A stretch of 64,000 bases of DNA from Leptospira selangorensis (lineage in GTDB: Bacteria > Spirochaetota > Leptospiria > Leptospirales > Leptospiraceae): assembly GCF_004769405.1 (NCBI RefSeq), contig NZ_RQES01000018.1, positions 248,001 through 312,000 of the forward strand, given 5' to 3'. Made by a program: the position numbers and the translations under genes. The notes under the pieces were generated by a model that had not been told where the DNA came from, did no database searches, and saw only the letters and a program-made list of their open reading frames with translations. Every line of letters starts with the position of its first letter. Position 1 is the first letter of the stretch. Below, in pieces: positions 41,628 through 52,591 of this stretch.

Positions 41628-41687
41628 TATTCTGGATTACTATCGTCATCCAGAATAAAGATGAAAGTCTTTTGACAATCGTGTCAA
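41628..41687. promoter_or_regulatory. two inverted repeats between tautomerase and tetR genes
   Basis: TATTCTGGAT (41628-41637) pairs with ATCCAGAATA (41648-41657), a 10-base arm pair with a 10-base loop. TTGACAATCGTGTCAA (41672-41687) is a 6-4-6 inverted repeat. The second overlaps TTGACA -35 candidates on both strands, so it is the better operator for the adjacent TetR protein. Confidence 0.6.
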
Positions 41688-41711
41688 CTGTAAAAACTGG
41701 AGTTTTGAATA

Positions 41712-42284
41712 ATGGGCCATTCACAAACGAATAAATCAGAAAGTAGGGAGAAGATCCTTAGAGCCGCAGCAGACCGTTTTAGGGAATTCGGAGTCAACGG
41801 CGTCGGTTTGGATGCACTTATGAAGGAAGCCGGCCTGACTCATGGCGGGTTTTATCGTCATTTTTCTTCACGAGAAGAGCTGGTGGGAGAAGCTATCGAA
41901 AAGGCTCTCCAAGATGGAAGTCGAAATGTGCAGGATACGGTTTCAAGAGGAAAGGAACTTTCTCTAGAAGGTTTAATTGATGCCTATTTGAGTAAACGTC
42001 ATAGGGATAATTTAGCAAGTAGTTGCGCAGTAACTTCACTTTCTGCCGATACGATCCGAAGTAACGAGCACGGAAGATCTGCGTATACCCGCCAGGTGAA
42101 AGCCTATCTAGATCTATTGAATGGACTCATTGAAAAAAAAGAAGGTTCCGAAGAGAAAGTTGTATTGGCTTTATCTACGTTAGTAGGCGCTTTGTCTATT
42201 TCCAGAGCCGTGAATGATACGAAACTTTCCCGGGAAATTTTAAAAACTGCTGCAAAAGAATTAAAATCTTATCTGAAATCTTAA
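41712..42284 (+). CDS. TetR-family regulator
   Basis: The 190 residues have a clear helix-turn-helix (ILRAAADRFREFGVNGVGLDALMKEAGLTHGGFYRHFSSREELV) followed by a helical ligand domain containing CAVTSLSADTIRS. The GLTHGGFYRHF motif is typical of the subgroup that often controls reductases or redox-stress genes. The lone Cys (about residue 105) could sense electrophiles, which is inference. GGAG lies 10 bases before the ATG. The gene is divergent from the tautomerase gene. Confidence 0.9.
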   Translation: MGHSQTNKSESREKILRAAADRFREFGVNGVGLDALMKEAGLTHGGFYRHFSSREELVGEAIEKALQDGSRNVQDTVSRGKELSLEGLIDAYLSKRHRDNLASSCAVTSLSADTIRSNEHGRSAYTRQVKAYLDLLNGLIEKKEGSEEKVVLALSTLVGALSISRAVNDTKLSREILKTAAKELKSYLKS

Positions 42285-42315
42285 AAATCGAATTCTGTAA
42301 TTTTGCTTGGACAAT

Positions 42316-44139
42316 CTAATCTCCAGCGAGGAGCTTTCTTCTTAAGCCGGTAAATTCCTTTAAAATAGCTCCTAGGAATAATTGTTTTTTTCTTTCCTCG
42401 TCCAACTTATCTTTATGGCGAAGAATATAAACTTCCGTTTTTCGGATCAAATATCTTAGATCTTCCCATTTTCCTAATGTATCTCGAAAGAGCGAAAGTA
42501 GATCCGTATAAGCTTCTTCTTTTTTTTCCGGTTTAGAAAATTCGTTTTTGATGGTATCTATTGTTTCTAATAATTCTTTTTTGAATTCTGTAGGAGATCC
42601 CACCAAAGTTTCTTGGATCAAATCCGGTTTCCAGGCAGGGAATTCTTTCCAGAAATATTTATGATCTTGGAATCCTTTTAGGATCTGTGTGGCTTCTTCC
42701 GGTCCTATATTTTCCGCGTTTTCTATTTTAGCGCCTTGGGTGTTTACATTATATACGGGAAAGTCCAAGGACTTGGAAGATTCTTCAAACCAATGTCTGT
42801 ATAAGTCCAATACATAATCCGTTAATACTTCTCCACCTGTTACGGATGGAACATATCTTGTATCTCTTTTTCGGACGACTGCTTCATTGATTTTTTCTAA
42901 ACTCATCTTTCTGGAAAGTAAGGTTAGCCATTTTTCGTTATGATGGGTTCCGGTAGAATGGATTTCTCTTCCTGAATACGCCAAGTCTTGGCCTACTAAA
43001 AAGCAGGGTTTACATCCTAGGCTTCTTAACAGGTCGAATGCAGTTGTGGCAACACTTCCTCCGGATTGTACATCTCCGATCGGGCCGAGTAAAGATTCAG
43101 CGCTGGAACTTCCTGCGGTTGCTTCTCTTTTTAATTCTCCGGAGGCATCTACTAGATATTTTGCAGTGATGCTATGAACCACCGATTTAAATTTCAGATT
43201 CCTTAATATAGGAGGGGAGCTGACTAGGTCCGCGAATAAAGGAATTGGGGATGTATCTTCTCCTAAAAAATGGAATACAGAATGTGTTTGCGCATCTAAT
43301 GTCATTACGCCATCAGGTATGATCCCGTATTTTAGTAAAACTTTGAGCGAAGTGTCGCAAGACATTACAAAAACTTTATCTCGTATACTCTTGATCCATT
43401 CACATTGTCTGCGTAGGTTCGGTCCTGCAGAAACAAGTAGGGAAGGTGTTCCGTTAAACTTTTCTTTTAAGGATTCTATTTTGGTCTTAGGACTTGGAGG
43501 TGATAAAAAGTTTGCGGTGTTTACGAGTGAGTTTCTGACCCAAATCCTTTCGAATTCGAATTTGGTGAGTAGATCGCTCATTTTAGATGAGAGAATTTTT
43601 CGAAGTCTTATATCCGTTTCGGCATAAAACATTTCTTCTAAAGAAACGCTTGCAGCGTTCCGTAAAATTCTGATGCCTGAAACTCTTTCTACTGGAAGAG
43701 ATTCTAAATAATTCCAAAGAAGAGAAAGTGAATTTTCTCCCAAGAACAAATGCCTTCCTGGAACTTCCATAACAGGTTCCAACCATTCTTCCCAAAGTGG
43801 AAAGAGTAGATCCCTGTCTTTATCAATGAGTAATAAAATTTGTCCCGGTTCTAATTTGGATTCTACCTCTCGGATCAAATGTGGATTCCCGAGTCCTAAA
43901 ATTGCGACCAAATCTGTGGATTGTATAGAAACCGAATCCATTTGGCGTTTTGCTTGGGTGAGAGGTGCTACCGCACTTGCCAATGCTCTTCCTTTTTTAG
44001 AGAGAAAGAACTCATTTTGGTTTTTGGCAGCCTCAAGTCGGAACTCCAACATTTCCGTTGGAGGATTTTGGAAATACAGGCTGAGATAGGGTTTTTTCCC
44101 GAATATTTCTCTTGTTTTTTCCGGGAGATCGTGAGACAT
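42316..44139 (-). CDS. DUF115/Maf-type (motility-associated glycosyltransferase-like) protein
   Basis: The start is at ATG 44139, with AGGAG five bases upstream. The 607-residue protein has the DUF115 (MAF_flag10) core: SLLVSAGPNLRRQCEWIKSIRDK, FVMSCDTSLKVLLKYGIIPDGVMTLDAQ and CFLVGQDLAYSGREIHSTGTHH. Maf proteins transfer nonulosonic acids to flagellins, and leptospires have periplasmic flagella. No flagellar or sugar genes are adjacent, so the target is open. The N- and C-terminal helical extensions are family-like. It is divergent from smc. Confidence 0.82.
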   Translation of the reverse strand: MSHDLPEKTREIFGKKPYLSLYFQNPPTEMLEFRLEAAKNQNEFFLSKKGRALASAVAPLTQAKRQMDSVSIQSTDLVAILGLGNPHLIREVESKLEPGQILLLIDKDRDLLFPLWEEWLEPVMEVPGRHLFLGENSLSLLWNYLESLPVERVSGIRILRNAASVSLEEMFYAETDIRLRKILSSKMSDLLTKFEFERIWVRNSLVNTANFLSPPSPKTKIESLKEKFNGTPSLLVSAGPNLRRQCEWIKSIRDKVFVMSCDTSLKVLLKYGIIPDGVMTLDAQTHSVFHFLGEDTSPIPLFADLVSSPPILRNLKFKSVVHSITAKYLVDASGELKREATAGSSSAESLLGPIGDVQSGGSVATTAFDLLRSLGCKPCFLVGQDLAYSGREIHSTGTHHNEKWLTLLSRKMSLEKINEAVVRKRDTRYVPSVTGGEVLTDYVLDLYRHWFEESSKSLDFPVYNVNTQGAKIENAENIGPEEATQILKGFQDHKYFWKEFPAWKPDLIQETLVGSPTEFKKELLETIDTIKNEFSKPEKKEEAYTDLLSLFRDTLGKWEDLRYLIRKTEVYILRHKDKLDEERKKQLFLGAILKEFTGLRRKLLAGD

Positions 44140-44216
44140 AATACTCCTAAGCATTCCAGAGTCCGCCCGATTCTGGTCACTTGCAATCAATTTCCCAAAG
44201 AAACACAAAAATACAT

Positions 44217-47000
44217 ATGTATCTCAAAAGCCTGAATATTGTTGGATTCAAGACCTTTGCGGACGAGACAGAAGTTCTTCTCGATCCGGGATTTACCGCA
44301 GTTGTAGGACCTAACGGTTCCGGAAAATCGAATATAGTCGACGCTTTAAAATGGGTCTTCGGCGAAAAATCCGCCAAAGGTCTTCGCGGTGATAAGATGG
44401 ATGATGTCATCTTTCACGGTTCCGAAGCTCGTAAGCCTGCGGGTTTTGCGGAAGTCAGCGTAGTTTTTGATAATTCTTCCAAACTTATCAAGATGGATTA
44501 TCCAACCATCAAATTGACCCGCAGATTATACGCGGATGGAAATAACGAATATCTAATAAACGATTCTCGTGTACAACGTAAAGAGATCGAAAAGATCCTA
44601 CTCGATACCGGTATCGGAAAATCAAGTTACTCTATCATGGAACAAGGAAAGGTGGATCGTATCCTTCATTCCAAACCGGAAGAGAGAAGGCTGATCTTCG
44701 AAGAGGCTGCAGGTATTTCCAGATTCAAGATGGAAAGACAAGAGGCTCTTAAAAAACTTTCCGACACGAACCAGAACCTTCTTCGTATCCAGGATATTAT
44801 GAATACGATGAAGAAGGAGATGGAAGTTAAGGAAAAACAAGCTGAGAAGGCTGAAGAGTATTTCAAACTCAAACAAGAGTTGGATGAAACCGATAAGATC
44901 ATCCGATATATCAAATTTTCCACCTTAACTAAGAAGCATGAAACTTCTGAGAATGAATTAAAAGAAATTAAAGAAAAGAACGTAGTCCTTCTGGAAAGAA
45001 TATCCGCGGAAACCGGCAGGATCGAAGAGTTAGATCATCATAAGTCCGACTTAGAGAAGAAGGTCGCAGAGATTGACAAAAAACTTTTGGATCATCTCAC
45101 CCAAACACAGATCCAAAAAGACAAGGTGGAAAGTAATAAAGGTATTATCCTAGATTATTCCGATCGAATTTCCGATATCAGAGAATCCTTAACTAAAGAA
45201 GAGTCCGCTCAAAGCCTTCTTCAGATCGATAAAGAAAAATTAGAAAAAGAAGCGATCGATCTGGAAGGAGAAAGTAAATCCTTAGAGCTTGGGATCGAAG
45301 ATCTTCGTAAAAACAAGACTGAGATCGAAGCAAAGATAGAAGCGGAGAATACTTCTATCCAAGAAAAGGAAACTAAGATCCAGTCGAATGACAAACGACA
45401 TGTGGAACTCCGAGAAAGATTAAAAGAAGTGATCTTTGATCTAATTTCTCAGCTGGAATCCCGTAAAAAAGAAGCTCAATCCACGGAAGAAGAAAGAAAT
45501 CGTCTGAAGGAACTCCTACTGGGAGAAGCGGATCGTATTCATTCCGTCGAAACGGAGCTAAAATCCGCATTGGATTCTTATACGGGAGAAGAGACTAAGA
45601 ACAAACTCTCTTATCTTGCTGGAAAACTAGAAACTGAAAAGTTCAGATCTCAATTGGGAGAGTATTTTTCCTTAGAAGACAGTATCCGTACCTTATTATT
45701 TGATAGAGACGGATTTTTATCTCAAAAAGAAGGTTTAGACCAAGAGATAGAAGATCTGATCTTAGAGAATGAAAATCTTACACGTTCTATCAAAGAATCA
45801 GGATTATTAATCGAGTCATTGAGAGAAGAAGCGGAGAATATCCGTGAGAAGATCGTTTATTTAGAAAAACGAATCTTAGAATTAAATTCCGAAAAGAATG
45901 CTAAGTTAGAATCCGCTAAGTCTCTTACCGTAAGGATAGAAGAGACCCAAAAAAGAATTCTGGCAGCGCAGGAATCCATCAAAACGTTGGGCGCTAAAAA
46001 AACGGAATTCGAAAAAGAAGTGATCGAGCTGGAACAACAGATCGAGAACAGATATAACGAATTTTTGGAAATGAGCCGTGCTCTTGATTCTGAAAAAGAA
46101 GCACTTCGAAATATCGTAAAAGAGATCCAAGGTCTTAAAAACGAGATCCAGAAAAACCAAGAAGATTATAAGAATTTATTCCCTATCTTGACTGAAAAGG
46201 AAAAGGCAGTTTCCGTTTATAAGGTCCAACTGGAATCTTTCTCGGAAGAATTGTATAATGATTATTCTATCTCCGAGCAGGAACTTGCCGACGAGTTTAA
46301 GGATAGAAAACCTGAAAAAGGGGAAAGTGAGACAAAACTCAAACGTTTGAAATCCGACATCCAAATGTTAGGTTCCATCAACCCTCTTTCCATCGAAGAA
46401 TATAGAAACGTAAAAGAGATCTACGAACATCATCGCACACAAAAAGAAGATATCGAAAGATCTAAAAATGATATCACTGAAATCCTGAAAAACATCAATG
46501 AAGAGTCCGAAAAACTTTTCAGAGAAACATTTGAAAGGATCAGAGAAAATTTCCAGGAAACATTCTCCACATTATTCAATGGCGGAAAAGCAATGCTCGA
46601 ACTCGTGGACGGAGAGGATAGCCTAAACGCAGGTATCGAGATCATGGCAGAACCTCCTGGCAAACATGTTCAAAACCTAAGACTTCTTTCCGGTGGAGAA
46701 AAATCACTGACTGCGATCGCTCTGCTATTTGCGATCTATATGGTAAAACCTTCTCCATTCTGTTTCTTGGATGAGATAGATGCAGCACTTGATGAGGCCA
46801 ATAAGCTTCGTTTCTGCCAGATCTTGGATAAGTTTAAAGATAAGTCCCAGTTTGTGGTGATCACTCATGCTCAGTCTACGATACACAGGGCAAATTCGAT
46901 TTTCGGGGTCACAAACGAAGAACCTGGGATTTCCAAAATTATCAGCTTGAGACTGGACGAAGCCAGAGATTTTGCTGGAAGAGCGACCGAAGCAGTATAA
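44217..47000 (+). CDS. smc: chromosome segregation protein SMC, short form
   Basis: The 927 residues have complete head halves: [18 protein letters not shown] with Walker [10 protein letters not shown] near 32-40, and, at the C-terminus, [40 protein letters not shown]. About 590 residues of coiled coil lie between. Standard SMC proteins are near 1150-1190 residues and carry a hinge of about 150 residues mid-coil. I cannot find such a hinge here, only a short break around [25 protein letters not shown]. The ATG 44217 is chosen because the conserved MYLK start follows. Confidence 0.9.
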   Translation: MYLKSLNIVGFKTFADETEVLLDPGFTAVVGPNGSGKSNIVDALKWVFGEKSAKGLRGDKMDDVIFHGSEARKPAGFAEVSVVFDNSSKLIKMDYPTIKLTRRLYADGNNEYLINDSRVQRKEIEKILLDTGIGKSSYSIMEQGKVDRILHSKPEERRLIFEEAAGISRFKMERQEALKKLSDTNQNLLRIQDIMNTMKKEMEVKEKQAEKAEEYFKLKQELDETDKIIRYIKFSTLTKKHETSENELKEIKEKNVVLLERISAETGRIEELDHHKSDLEKKVAEIDKKLLDHLTQTQIQKDKVESNKGIILDYSDRISDIRESLTKEESAQSLLQIDKEKLEKEAIDLEGESKSLELGIEDLRKNKTEIEAKIEAENTSIQEKETKIQSNDKRHVELRERLKEVIFDLISQLESRKKEAQSTEEERNRLKELLLGEADRIHSVETELKSALDSYTGEETKNKLSYLAGKLETEKFRSQLGEYFSLEDSIRTLLFDRDGFLSQKEGLDQEIEDLILENENLTRSIKESGLLIESLREEAENIREKIVYLEKRILELNSEKNAKLESAKSLTVRIEETQKRILAAQESIKTLGAKKTEFEKEVIELEQQIENRYNEFLEMSRALDSEKEALRNIVKEIQGLKNEIQKNQEDYKNLFPILTEKEKAVSVYKVQLESFSEELYNDYSISEQELADEFKDRKPEKGESETKLKRLKSDIQMLGSINPLSIEEYRNVKEIYEHHRTQKEDIERSKNDITEILKNINEESEKLFRETFERIRENFQETFSTLFNGGKAMLELVDGEDSLNAGIEIMAEPPGKHVQNLRLLSGGEKSLTAIALLFAIYMVKPSPFCFLDEIDAALDEANKLRFCQILDKFKDKSQFVVITHAQSTIHRANSIFGVTNEEPGISKIISLRLDEARDFAGRATEAV

Positions 47001-47009
47001 TCTGGAATT

Positions 47010-47822
47010 GTGGCGGAATCAGACGATCTAATCATCGCGGGCAGAAGGTTCAAATCCAGACTGTTTTTAGGCACCGGCAAGTTCTCTTCCGGTGTTTCTT
47101 TGGAGAAGGCGATCCATTCTTCCGGAACGGAAGTGGTAACTGTTGCTTTACGCAGAGTGGATCTGTCTTCAACTGAAGATGATATTCTCACCAAGATAGA
47201 CCGGGAAAGAATATTGCTTTTACCTAATACAAGTGGTGCCCGGGACGCAGAAGAAGCAGTCCGACTTGCAAGACTTTCCCGTGAACTTGGCGGGGGCGAC
47301 TGGGTAAAACTAGAAGTGACCCCTGATCCAGTTTATCTTCTTCCTGATCCTATCGAAACTCTAAAGGCAGCAAAGATCTTAGTAAAAGAAGGATTTAAGG
47401 TCCTACCTTATATCAACGCAGATCCTATTCTTTGTAAACATTTAGAAGAAGCCGGTTGTGCTACAGTAATGCCTTTAGGTTCTCCAATCGGGACCAACCA
47501 AGGGATTCGCACCTTGGCAAATTTAGAAATTATCATAGAACAATCCAATGTGCCGGTGGTTGTAGATGCAGGACTTGGACTACCTTCTCATGCAGCGCAG
47601 GCAATGGAACTCGGAGCAGATGCAGTTCTTGTGAATACTGCAATTGCGATCGCTAAAGATCCTGCAAAAACGGCATACGCATTCAAACTTGCCACAGAAG
47701 CAGGAAGAATTTCCAGATTATACTCTAATTCAGGAATTTCCACATCCAAAAAAGCTGCAGCCTCCAGTCCTCTTACAGGATTTTTAGAAGAAGAATCTAG
47801 AAATGTACACGGAGTTATTTGA
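47010..47822 (+). CDS. thiG: thiazole synthase ThiG
   Basis: Builds the thiazole ring of thiamine from DXP, dehydroglycine and ThiS-thiocarboxylate. The 270 residues have [19 protein letters not shown], the catalytic-lysine region [23 protein letters not shown] and the phosphate loop [28 protein letters not shown]. It begins at GTG, 9 bases after smc. The end overlaps thiH by 20 bases. No TPP riboswitch is visible, as smc directly precedes. Confidence 0.94.
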   Translation: MAESDDLIIAGRRFKSRLFLGTGKFSSGVSLEKAIHSSGTEVVTVALRRVDLSSTEDDILTKIDRERILLLPNTSGARDAEEAVRLARLSRELGGGDWVKLEVTPDPVYLLPDPIETLKAAKILVKEGFKVLPYINADPILCKHLEEAGCATVMPLGSPIGTNQGIRTLANLEIIIEQSNVPVVVDAGLGLPSHAAQAMELGADAVLVNTAIAIAKDPAKTAYAFKLATEAGRISRLYSNSGISTSKKAAASSPLTGFLEEESRNVHGVI

Positions 47823-48939
47823 TAAAATCGCCTTCTCAGAAGCGAAGGAAAGAGTATTATCTAAATCTAAATTAGATATAGAGTCTGCACTTCATACTTC
47901 TCATTCCGGAAAAGTCCTCAATTTCGAAGAATATCTCTCTTTATTGCATCCATCTGCTGATTCTTATTTAGAAGAGATGGCGGAACTTTCCATTAACTGG
48001 ACCAAAAAGAGATTCGGTAATACGATTTCTCTCTATATGCCGATGTATCTTTCCAATGAATGTAGGTCTTCTTGCGTTTATTGCGGATTCAGTTTTGAAA
48101 ATAAGATCCCCAGAAAAACTTTAAACGAGTCTGAGATCCGGGCCGAGTCGGAAGTCCTATATTCAAAAGGAATCCGGCATCTTCTCATTTTAACCGGAGA
48201 AGATTATTCTATCACAAATTTAGAATATTTAAGATCCGCGGTCCGTATCTTAAAATCCTATTTTGATTCTATCTCCATAGAAATTTATCCGATGGACCAA
48301 GAAAAATACGAGGTATTGATTGGAGAAGGGGTAGAAGGTTTAGTAGTCTACCAAGAGACCTATGATCCGGAGGTCTATTCTAAGTATCATCTACGCGGGA
48401 TGAAAAAGAATATGAGATATAGACTGGATGCTCCCGATAGAGGAGGCCTTGCCGGTTTTCGTCGTATTGGAGTAGGTGCACTACTTGGGCTTTCGGATCC
48501 GTATGGAGAAATGTTCCGACTTGCTGAACATGCACATTATCTTTCCAAAAAATATTGGAGAACTACCATCCAAATTTCTCTTCCTCGAATGAGACCTGCA
48601 GAAGGTGAGTTTGATAAGACGATTTTTGTGTCCGACCGAGAGTATGTTCGGTTTTTATTTGCACTTCGACTTTTTTTACCGGATAGCGGACTTGTTCAAT
48701 CCACAAGAGAATCTATTCGGATGAGAAATCATCTCGCAGGAATGCCGATCACCCATATGTCCGTGGAATCTAGGACAGATCCTGGAGGTTATTCAGGCGG
48801 GGAAGAATTGAAACAATTCGAGATAGAAGATACTAGAAAGATCGAAGAATTTACTGAGATGTTAAGGAAGAAGGGACTGGATCCAGTCTTTAAGGATTTC
48901 GACCGGGCATTTTTACAAGTACCCGATCGAATGAATTAG
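47803..48939 (+). CDS. thiH: 2-iminoacetate synthase ThiH
   Basis: Radical SAM enzyme that splits tyrosine to dehydroglycine for ThiG. The 378 residues have the cluster motif CRSSCVYC (C-x3-C-x2-C) after YMPMYLSNE. The ThiH-type segments [24 protein letters not shown] and [10 protein letters not shown] also match. The overlap with thiG points to coupled synthesis. thiS, thiF and thiC are not in this window. Confidence 0.94.
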   Translation: MYTELFDKIAFSEAKERVLSKSKLDIESALHTSHSGKVLNFEEYLSLLHPSADSYLEEMAELSINWTKKRFGNTISLYMPMYLSNECRSSCVYCGFSFENKIPRKTLNESEIRAESEVLYSKGIRHLLILTGEDYSITNLEYLRSAVRILKSYFDSISIEIYPMDQEKYEVLIGEGVEGLVVYQETYDPEVYSKYHLRGMKKNMRYRLDAPDRGGLAGFRRIGVGALLGLSDPYGEMFRLAEHAHYLSKKYWRTTIQISLPRMRPAEGEFDKTIFVSDREYVRFLFALRLFLPDSGLVQSTRESIRMRNHLAGMPITHMSVESRTDPGGYSGGEELKQFEIEDTRKIEEFTEMLRKKGLDPVFKDFDRAFLQVPDRMN

Positions 48940-48942
48940 AAC

Positions 48943-49230
48943 TTATTTTTTACCTTTATAACTGTCCATTAAGCAGCTATTAAAAGGTGCACATTGGCCT
49001 GAATGAGTTTCGTAACAAGAAGTAACTGCTGAATAATTTTTGCGGCAGGTATTCAAACAACCGGCTCCCACTTTTTGTTTATCTGCAGCACTAAGCTTTT
49101 TTTGCCCTTCTACGCAGGTTGTGTAAAAATCACAGATCTGGTTGCATGCTTGGCTTTGAGCGGAAACGGAGGAGAATCCGGTGAAAACCGTAGCTAGCAA
49201 GATTAGGGTTGCGAGGATTGTTTTTTTCAT
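48943..49230 (-). CDS. small Cys-rich secreted protein
   Basis: The 95 residues start with a clear signal peptide (MKKTILATLILLATVFTGFSSVSA). A compact mature domain of about 70 residues follows with eight cysteines in a regular pattern (CNQIC, C, CLNTC, C, C, C). Paired C-x3-C motifs suggest a disulfide-stapled helical hairpin. It resembles small Cys-rich proteins annotated in leptospires, but I cannot place the family firmly. It converges on thiH with a 3-base gap and ends near the tRNA. Confidence 0.75.
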   Translation of the reverse strand: MKKTILATLILLATVFTGFSSVSAQSQACNQICDFYTTCVEGQKKLSAADKQKVGAGCLNTCRKNYSAVTSCYETHSGQCAPFNSCLMDSYKGKK

Positions 49231-49253
49231 GGGTGTGTTTTCTCCAAAGGACC

Positions 49254-49328
<75 letters not shown>

Positions 49329-49339
49329 TTATTCCTAGG

Positions 49340-49360
49340 AAATACCTTTGAAAGGTATTT
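49340..49360 (-). promoter_or_regulatory. 21-base palindrome upstream of the tRNA gene
   Basis: AAATACCTTT (49340-49349) and AAAGGTATTT (49351-49360) are perfect inverted copies around one base. The element lies 12 bases upstream of the tRNA 5' end. It is possibly a 5' leader hairpin or a protein site. Confidence 0.4.
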
Positions 49361-49451
49361 ACCGGTCATTTTTTTTGAAATACCGGCATTGTCAAAGATT
49401 TCTCTCCGGGAGATTCCGAAACCTTCCTAGGATAAACTGGCCTTATATTCC

Positions 49452-50699
49452 TTAATCTGACCTTTGCCCGATTAGAATGTTCCAGCTTTCGGGTGTTTTT
49501 CCGTTCCCTTTTTGTTCCGGATTTAGTAAATTTTTTCTTTCTAAGAGTAAATTTTCTAGACGAGTCTGTAATGTTTTTCCTAAATTTTCCCACTCAGTTT
49601 TTAATTCTTCCGGAAAAGAAAGTTTAGAATGAGATTCTAGTTGAGAGAGAAGGTCAGGGATCAGTTTTTCTTCTAGTTCCTTCTTCCTAAGTTGGAAATG
49701 TTCCGATAAATCTTTTTGAGAATTTGAATATTCTTGTTCTAATCTTTTTAGAAGGTATCTATCCGTTCTACCTGAATATTTATCCAATAAATGAACGACT
49801 TTTTCTTCGAAGATCGCTTCCATTCCGGCCTCGGTTTTAGGATGAAATTCTTTCCCAGTCCATTCTTCTAATTTGCTCAATATGTCTTTGTGCTGAGGCC
49901 TTTCTTCTATCCAACGAGAAACTAATTCCTCATATGCTTCTGCAAGAACGCAAGCGAGTATCAAAAGTTGTAGCCCGAATGAAAAATGGATCTTAGGTTT
50001 AAAAACGAATTCATTCTCAGATTCGATTTTCCCCAATGAGGATAAAAGGGAGAAGTATTTGGAATCTGCTCTTTTATATAAGAACTTTTGGATCGTTTTT
50101 TCCAACAGAGAAGAAGATCCGGAGACTAATTCGTATTCATGAATTTCTCTGATATCCGTCAAAGATCCTACGAAAAAGGCTTTGGCTAGAGAGAAGGAGG
50201 AGGAATATCTTTTTCCATTCTCTTTTTTTCCCCATAATTTTCTTTCTAATAGTAGGGAATTTGAATGTTTCTCTTCTTCTTTCCAAACGATTTCAGGGAT
50301 GGAATGGATCTCTATTCCGAAAATTTTGCTGAGTTGTTCTTCTGATCTTTCGATCTTTTCTAAAATATGAATATAAGAGTCGGTTAAGCTAGTTCCTTCT
50401 GAGATCCAAAAGCATAGTTTTTTTCCGAATAATACCGGAGGGATTAAATAGGAGAAGGTAACTGAATCAGGGTTATCTATTTGCGTGCGGATCGGATAAG
50501 ATGGAAGTGTAGAGAGTAGTTTAGAAGAAGGAACCCATTCTTCCAACGGAACTAAAAAGTATTCTTCTGCTCCATTCTCCTTTGCCCATGCCAACACGGT
50601 TTGAAAATATTCTTTTGAGTTTGGAATTCCTGTTTGGACACCCGTCTCGGCTGAAAAAGAAAGTTCGGATGGACTAGGCCATTTGGCAAGGGTCTGCAT
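49452..50699 (-). CDS. hypothetical protein, helical C-terminus
   Basis: I do not recognise these 415 residues. The start at ATG 50699 has GGGAG eight bases upstream; the frame is open to 50753. There is no signal peptide. The N-terminal 160 residues look alpha/beta and the C-terminal 110 form charged helices (LLKRLEQEYSNSQKDLSEHFQLRKKELEEKL). It is separated from glnA, which is divergent, by 319 bases, and is probably its own transcript. Confidence 0.6.
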   Translation of the reverse strand: MQTLAKWPSPSELSFSAETGVQTGIPNSKEYFQTVLAWAKENGAEEYFLVPLEEWVPSSKLLSTLPSYPIRTQIDNPDSVTFSYLIPPVLFGKKLCFWISEGTSLTDSYIHILEKIERSEEQLSKIFGIEIHSIPEIVWKEEEKHSNSLLLERKLWGKKENGKRYSSSFSLAKAFFVGSLTDIREIHEYELVSGSSSLLEKTIQKFLYKRADSKYFSLLSSLGKIESENEFVFKPKIHFSFGLQLLILACVLAEAYEELVSRWIEERPQHKDILSKLEEWTGKEFHPKTEAGMEAIFEEKVVHLLDKYSGRTDRYLLKRLEQEYSNSQKDLSEHFQLRKKELEEKLIPDLLSQLESHSKLSFPEELKTEWENLGKTLQTRLENLLLERKNLLNPEQKGNGKTPESWNILIGQRSD

Positions 50700-51018
50700 G
50701 GTTTCTCCCATGATTATATTTTGAGCGTAGTGTACCAAACTAGCGCAAGACAAAGGACAGATAGATCTAAAACCTCGGGTCTCAAAATTCTATCGAATCC
50801 ATTCAATCGGAGTTTTTTACTGATTGCCTCAGGTTCAAGGATTTTTAGCCTGAACATGGACTGCTTTTCAAGGGGCTCATCCTTTTTTTATTGGGAAGGA
50901 AGATACTTGCAAGATGGGTATTAGGATTTGGCACATCTCTTGCATAAGCATAAGCAGGACACGCTTTTCGCGTGCGAATTAGAGACCCCTAGTACAAAGA
51001 TATAGGAGATAAGTATCA
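50700..51018. other. glnA upstream region, 319 bases non-coding
   Basis: It holds the divergent start region of the hypothetical gene on the minus strand and the sigma-54 promoter of glnA at 50928-50944. The part between 50760 and 50920 would be where an enhancer-binding protein sits. I see no strong palindrome there. Confidence 0.5.
50928..50944 (+). promoter_or_regulatory. sigma-54 promoter of glnA
   Basis: TTGGCACATCTCTTGCA has the -24 GG (50930-50931) and the -12 GC (50942-50943) with exactly ten bases between. The flanking TTGGCAC and TTGCA match the RpoN consensus almost fully. The start of transcription would be near 50955, about 64 bases before the ATG of glnA. It implies nitrogen control by RpoN and an enhancer-binding protein. 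Confidence 0.85.
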
Positions 51019-52440
<1,422 letters not shown>

Positions 52441-52462
52441 TCGTAAGAATTCAGTATGGATT

Positions 52463-52495
52463 AAAAAACCCCGAGATTTCTCGGGGTTTTTTATT
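52463..52495 (+). terminator. intrinsic terminator of glnA
   Basis: CCCCGAGA (52469-52476) pairs with TCTCGGGG (52479-52486), preceded by an A-run and followed by six Ts. A clear Rho-independent terminator, which could also work on the opposite strand. Confidence 0.93.
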
Positions 52496-52591
52496 TGAGA
52501 AGGGCAGATTACCCCGTTCTTGACAAATGCGATAAGATTAAGAGCATAGACATCCTATAATAAGTGATTTTTACTTAATGGATGTCCTGTA

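Noticed and set aside
41611..41724. Longer start for the tautomerase gene
   Set aside because: It would bury the catalytic Pro1, and the ATG at 41610 has a good ribosome-binding site.
46995..47012. TPP riboswitch before thiG
   Set aside because: thiG follows smc with only 9 bases between, leaving no room for one.
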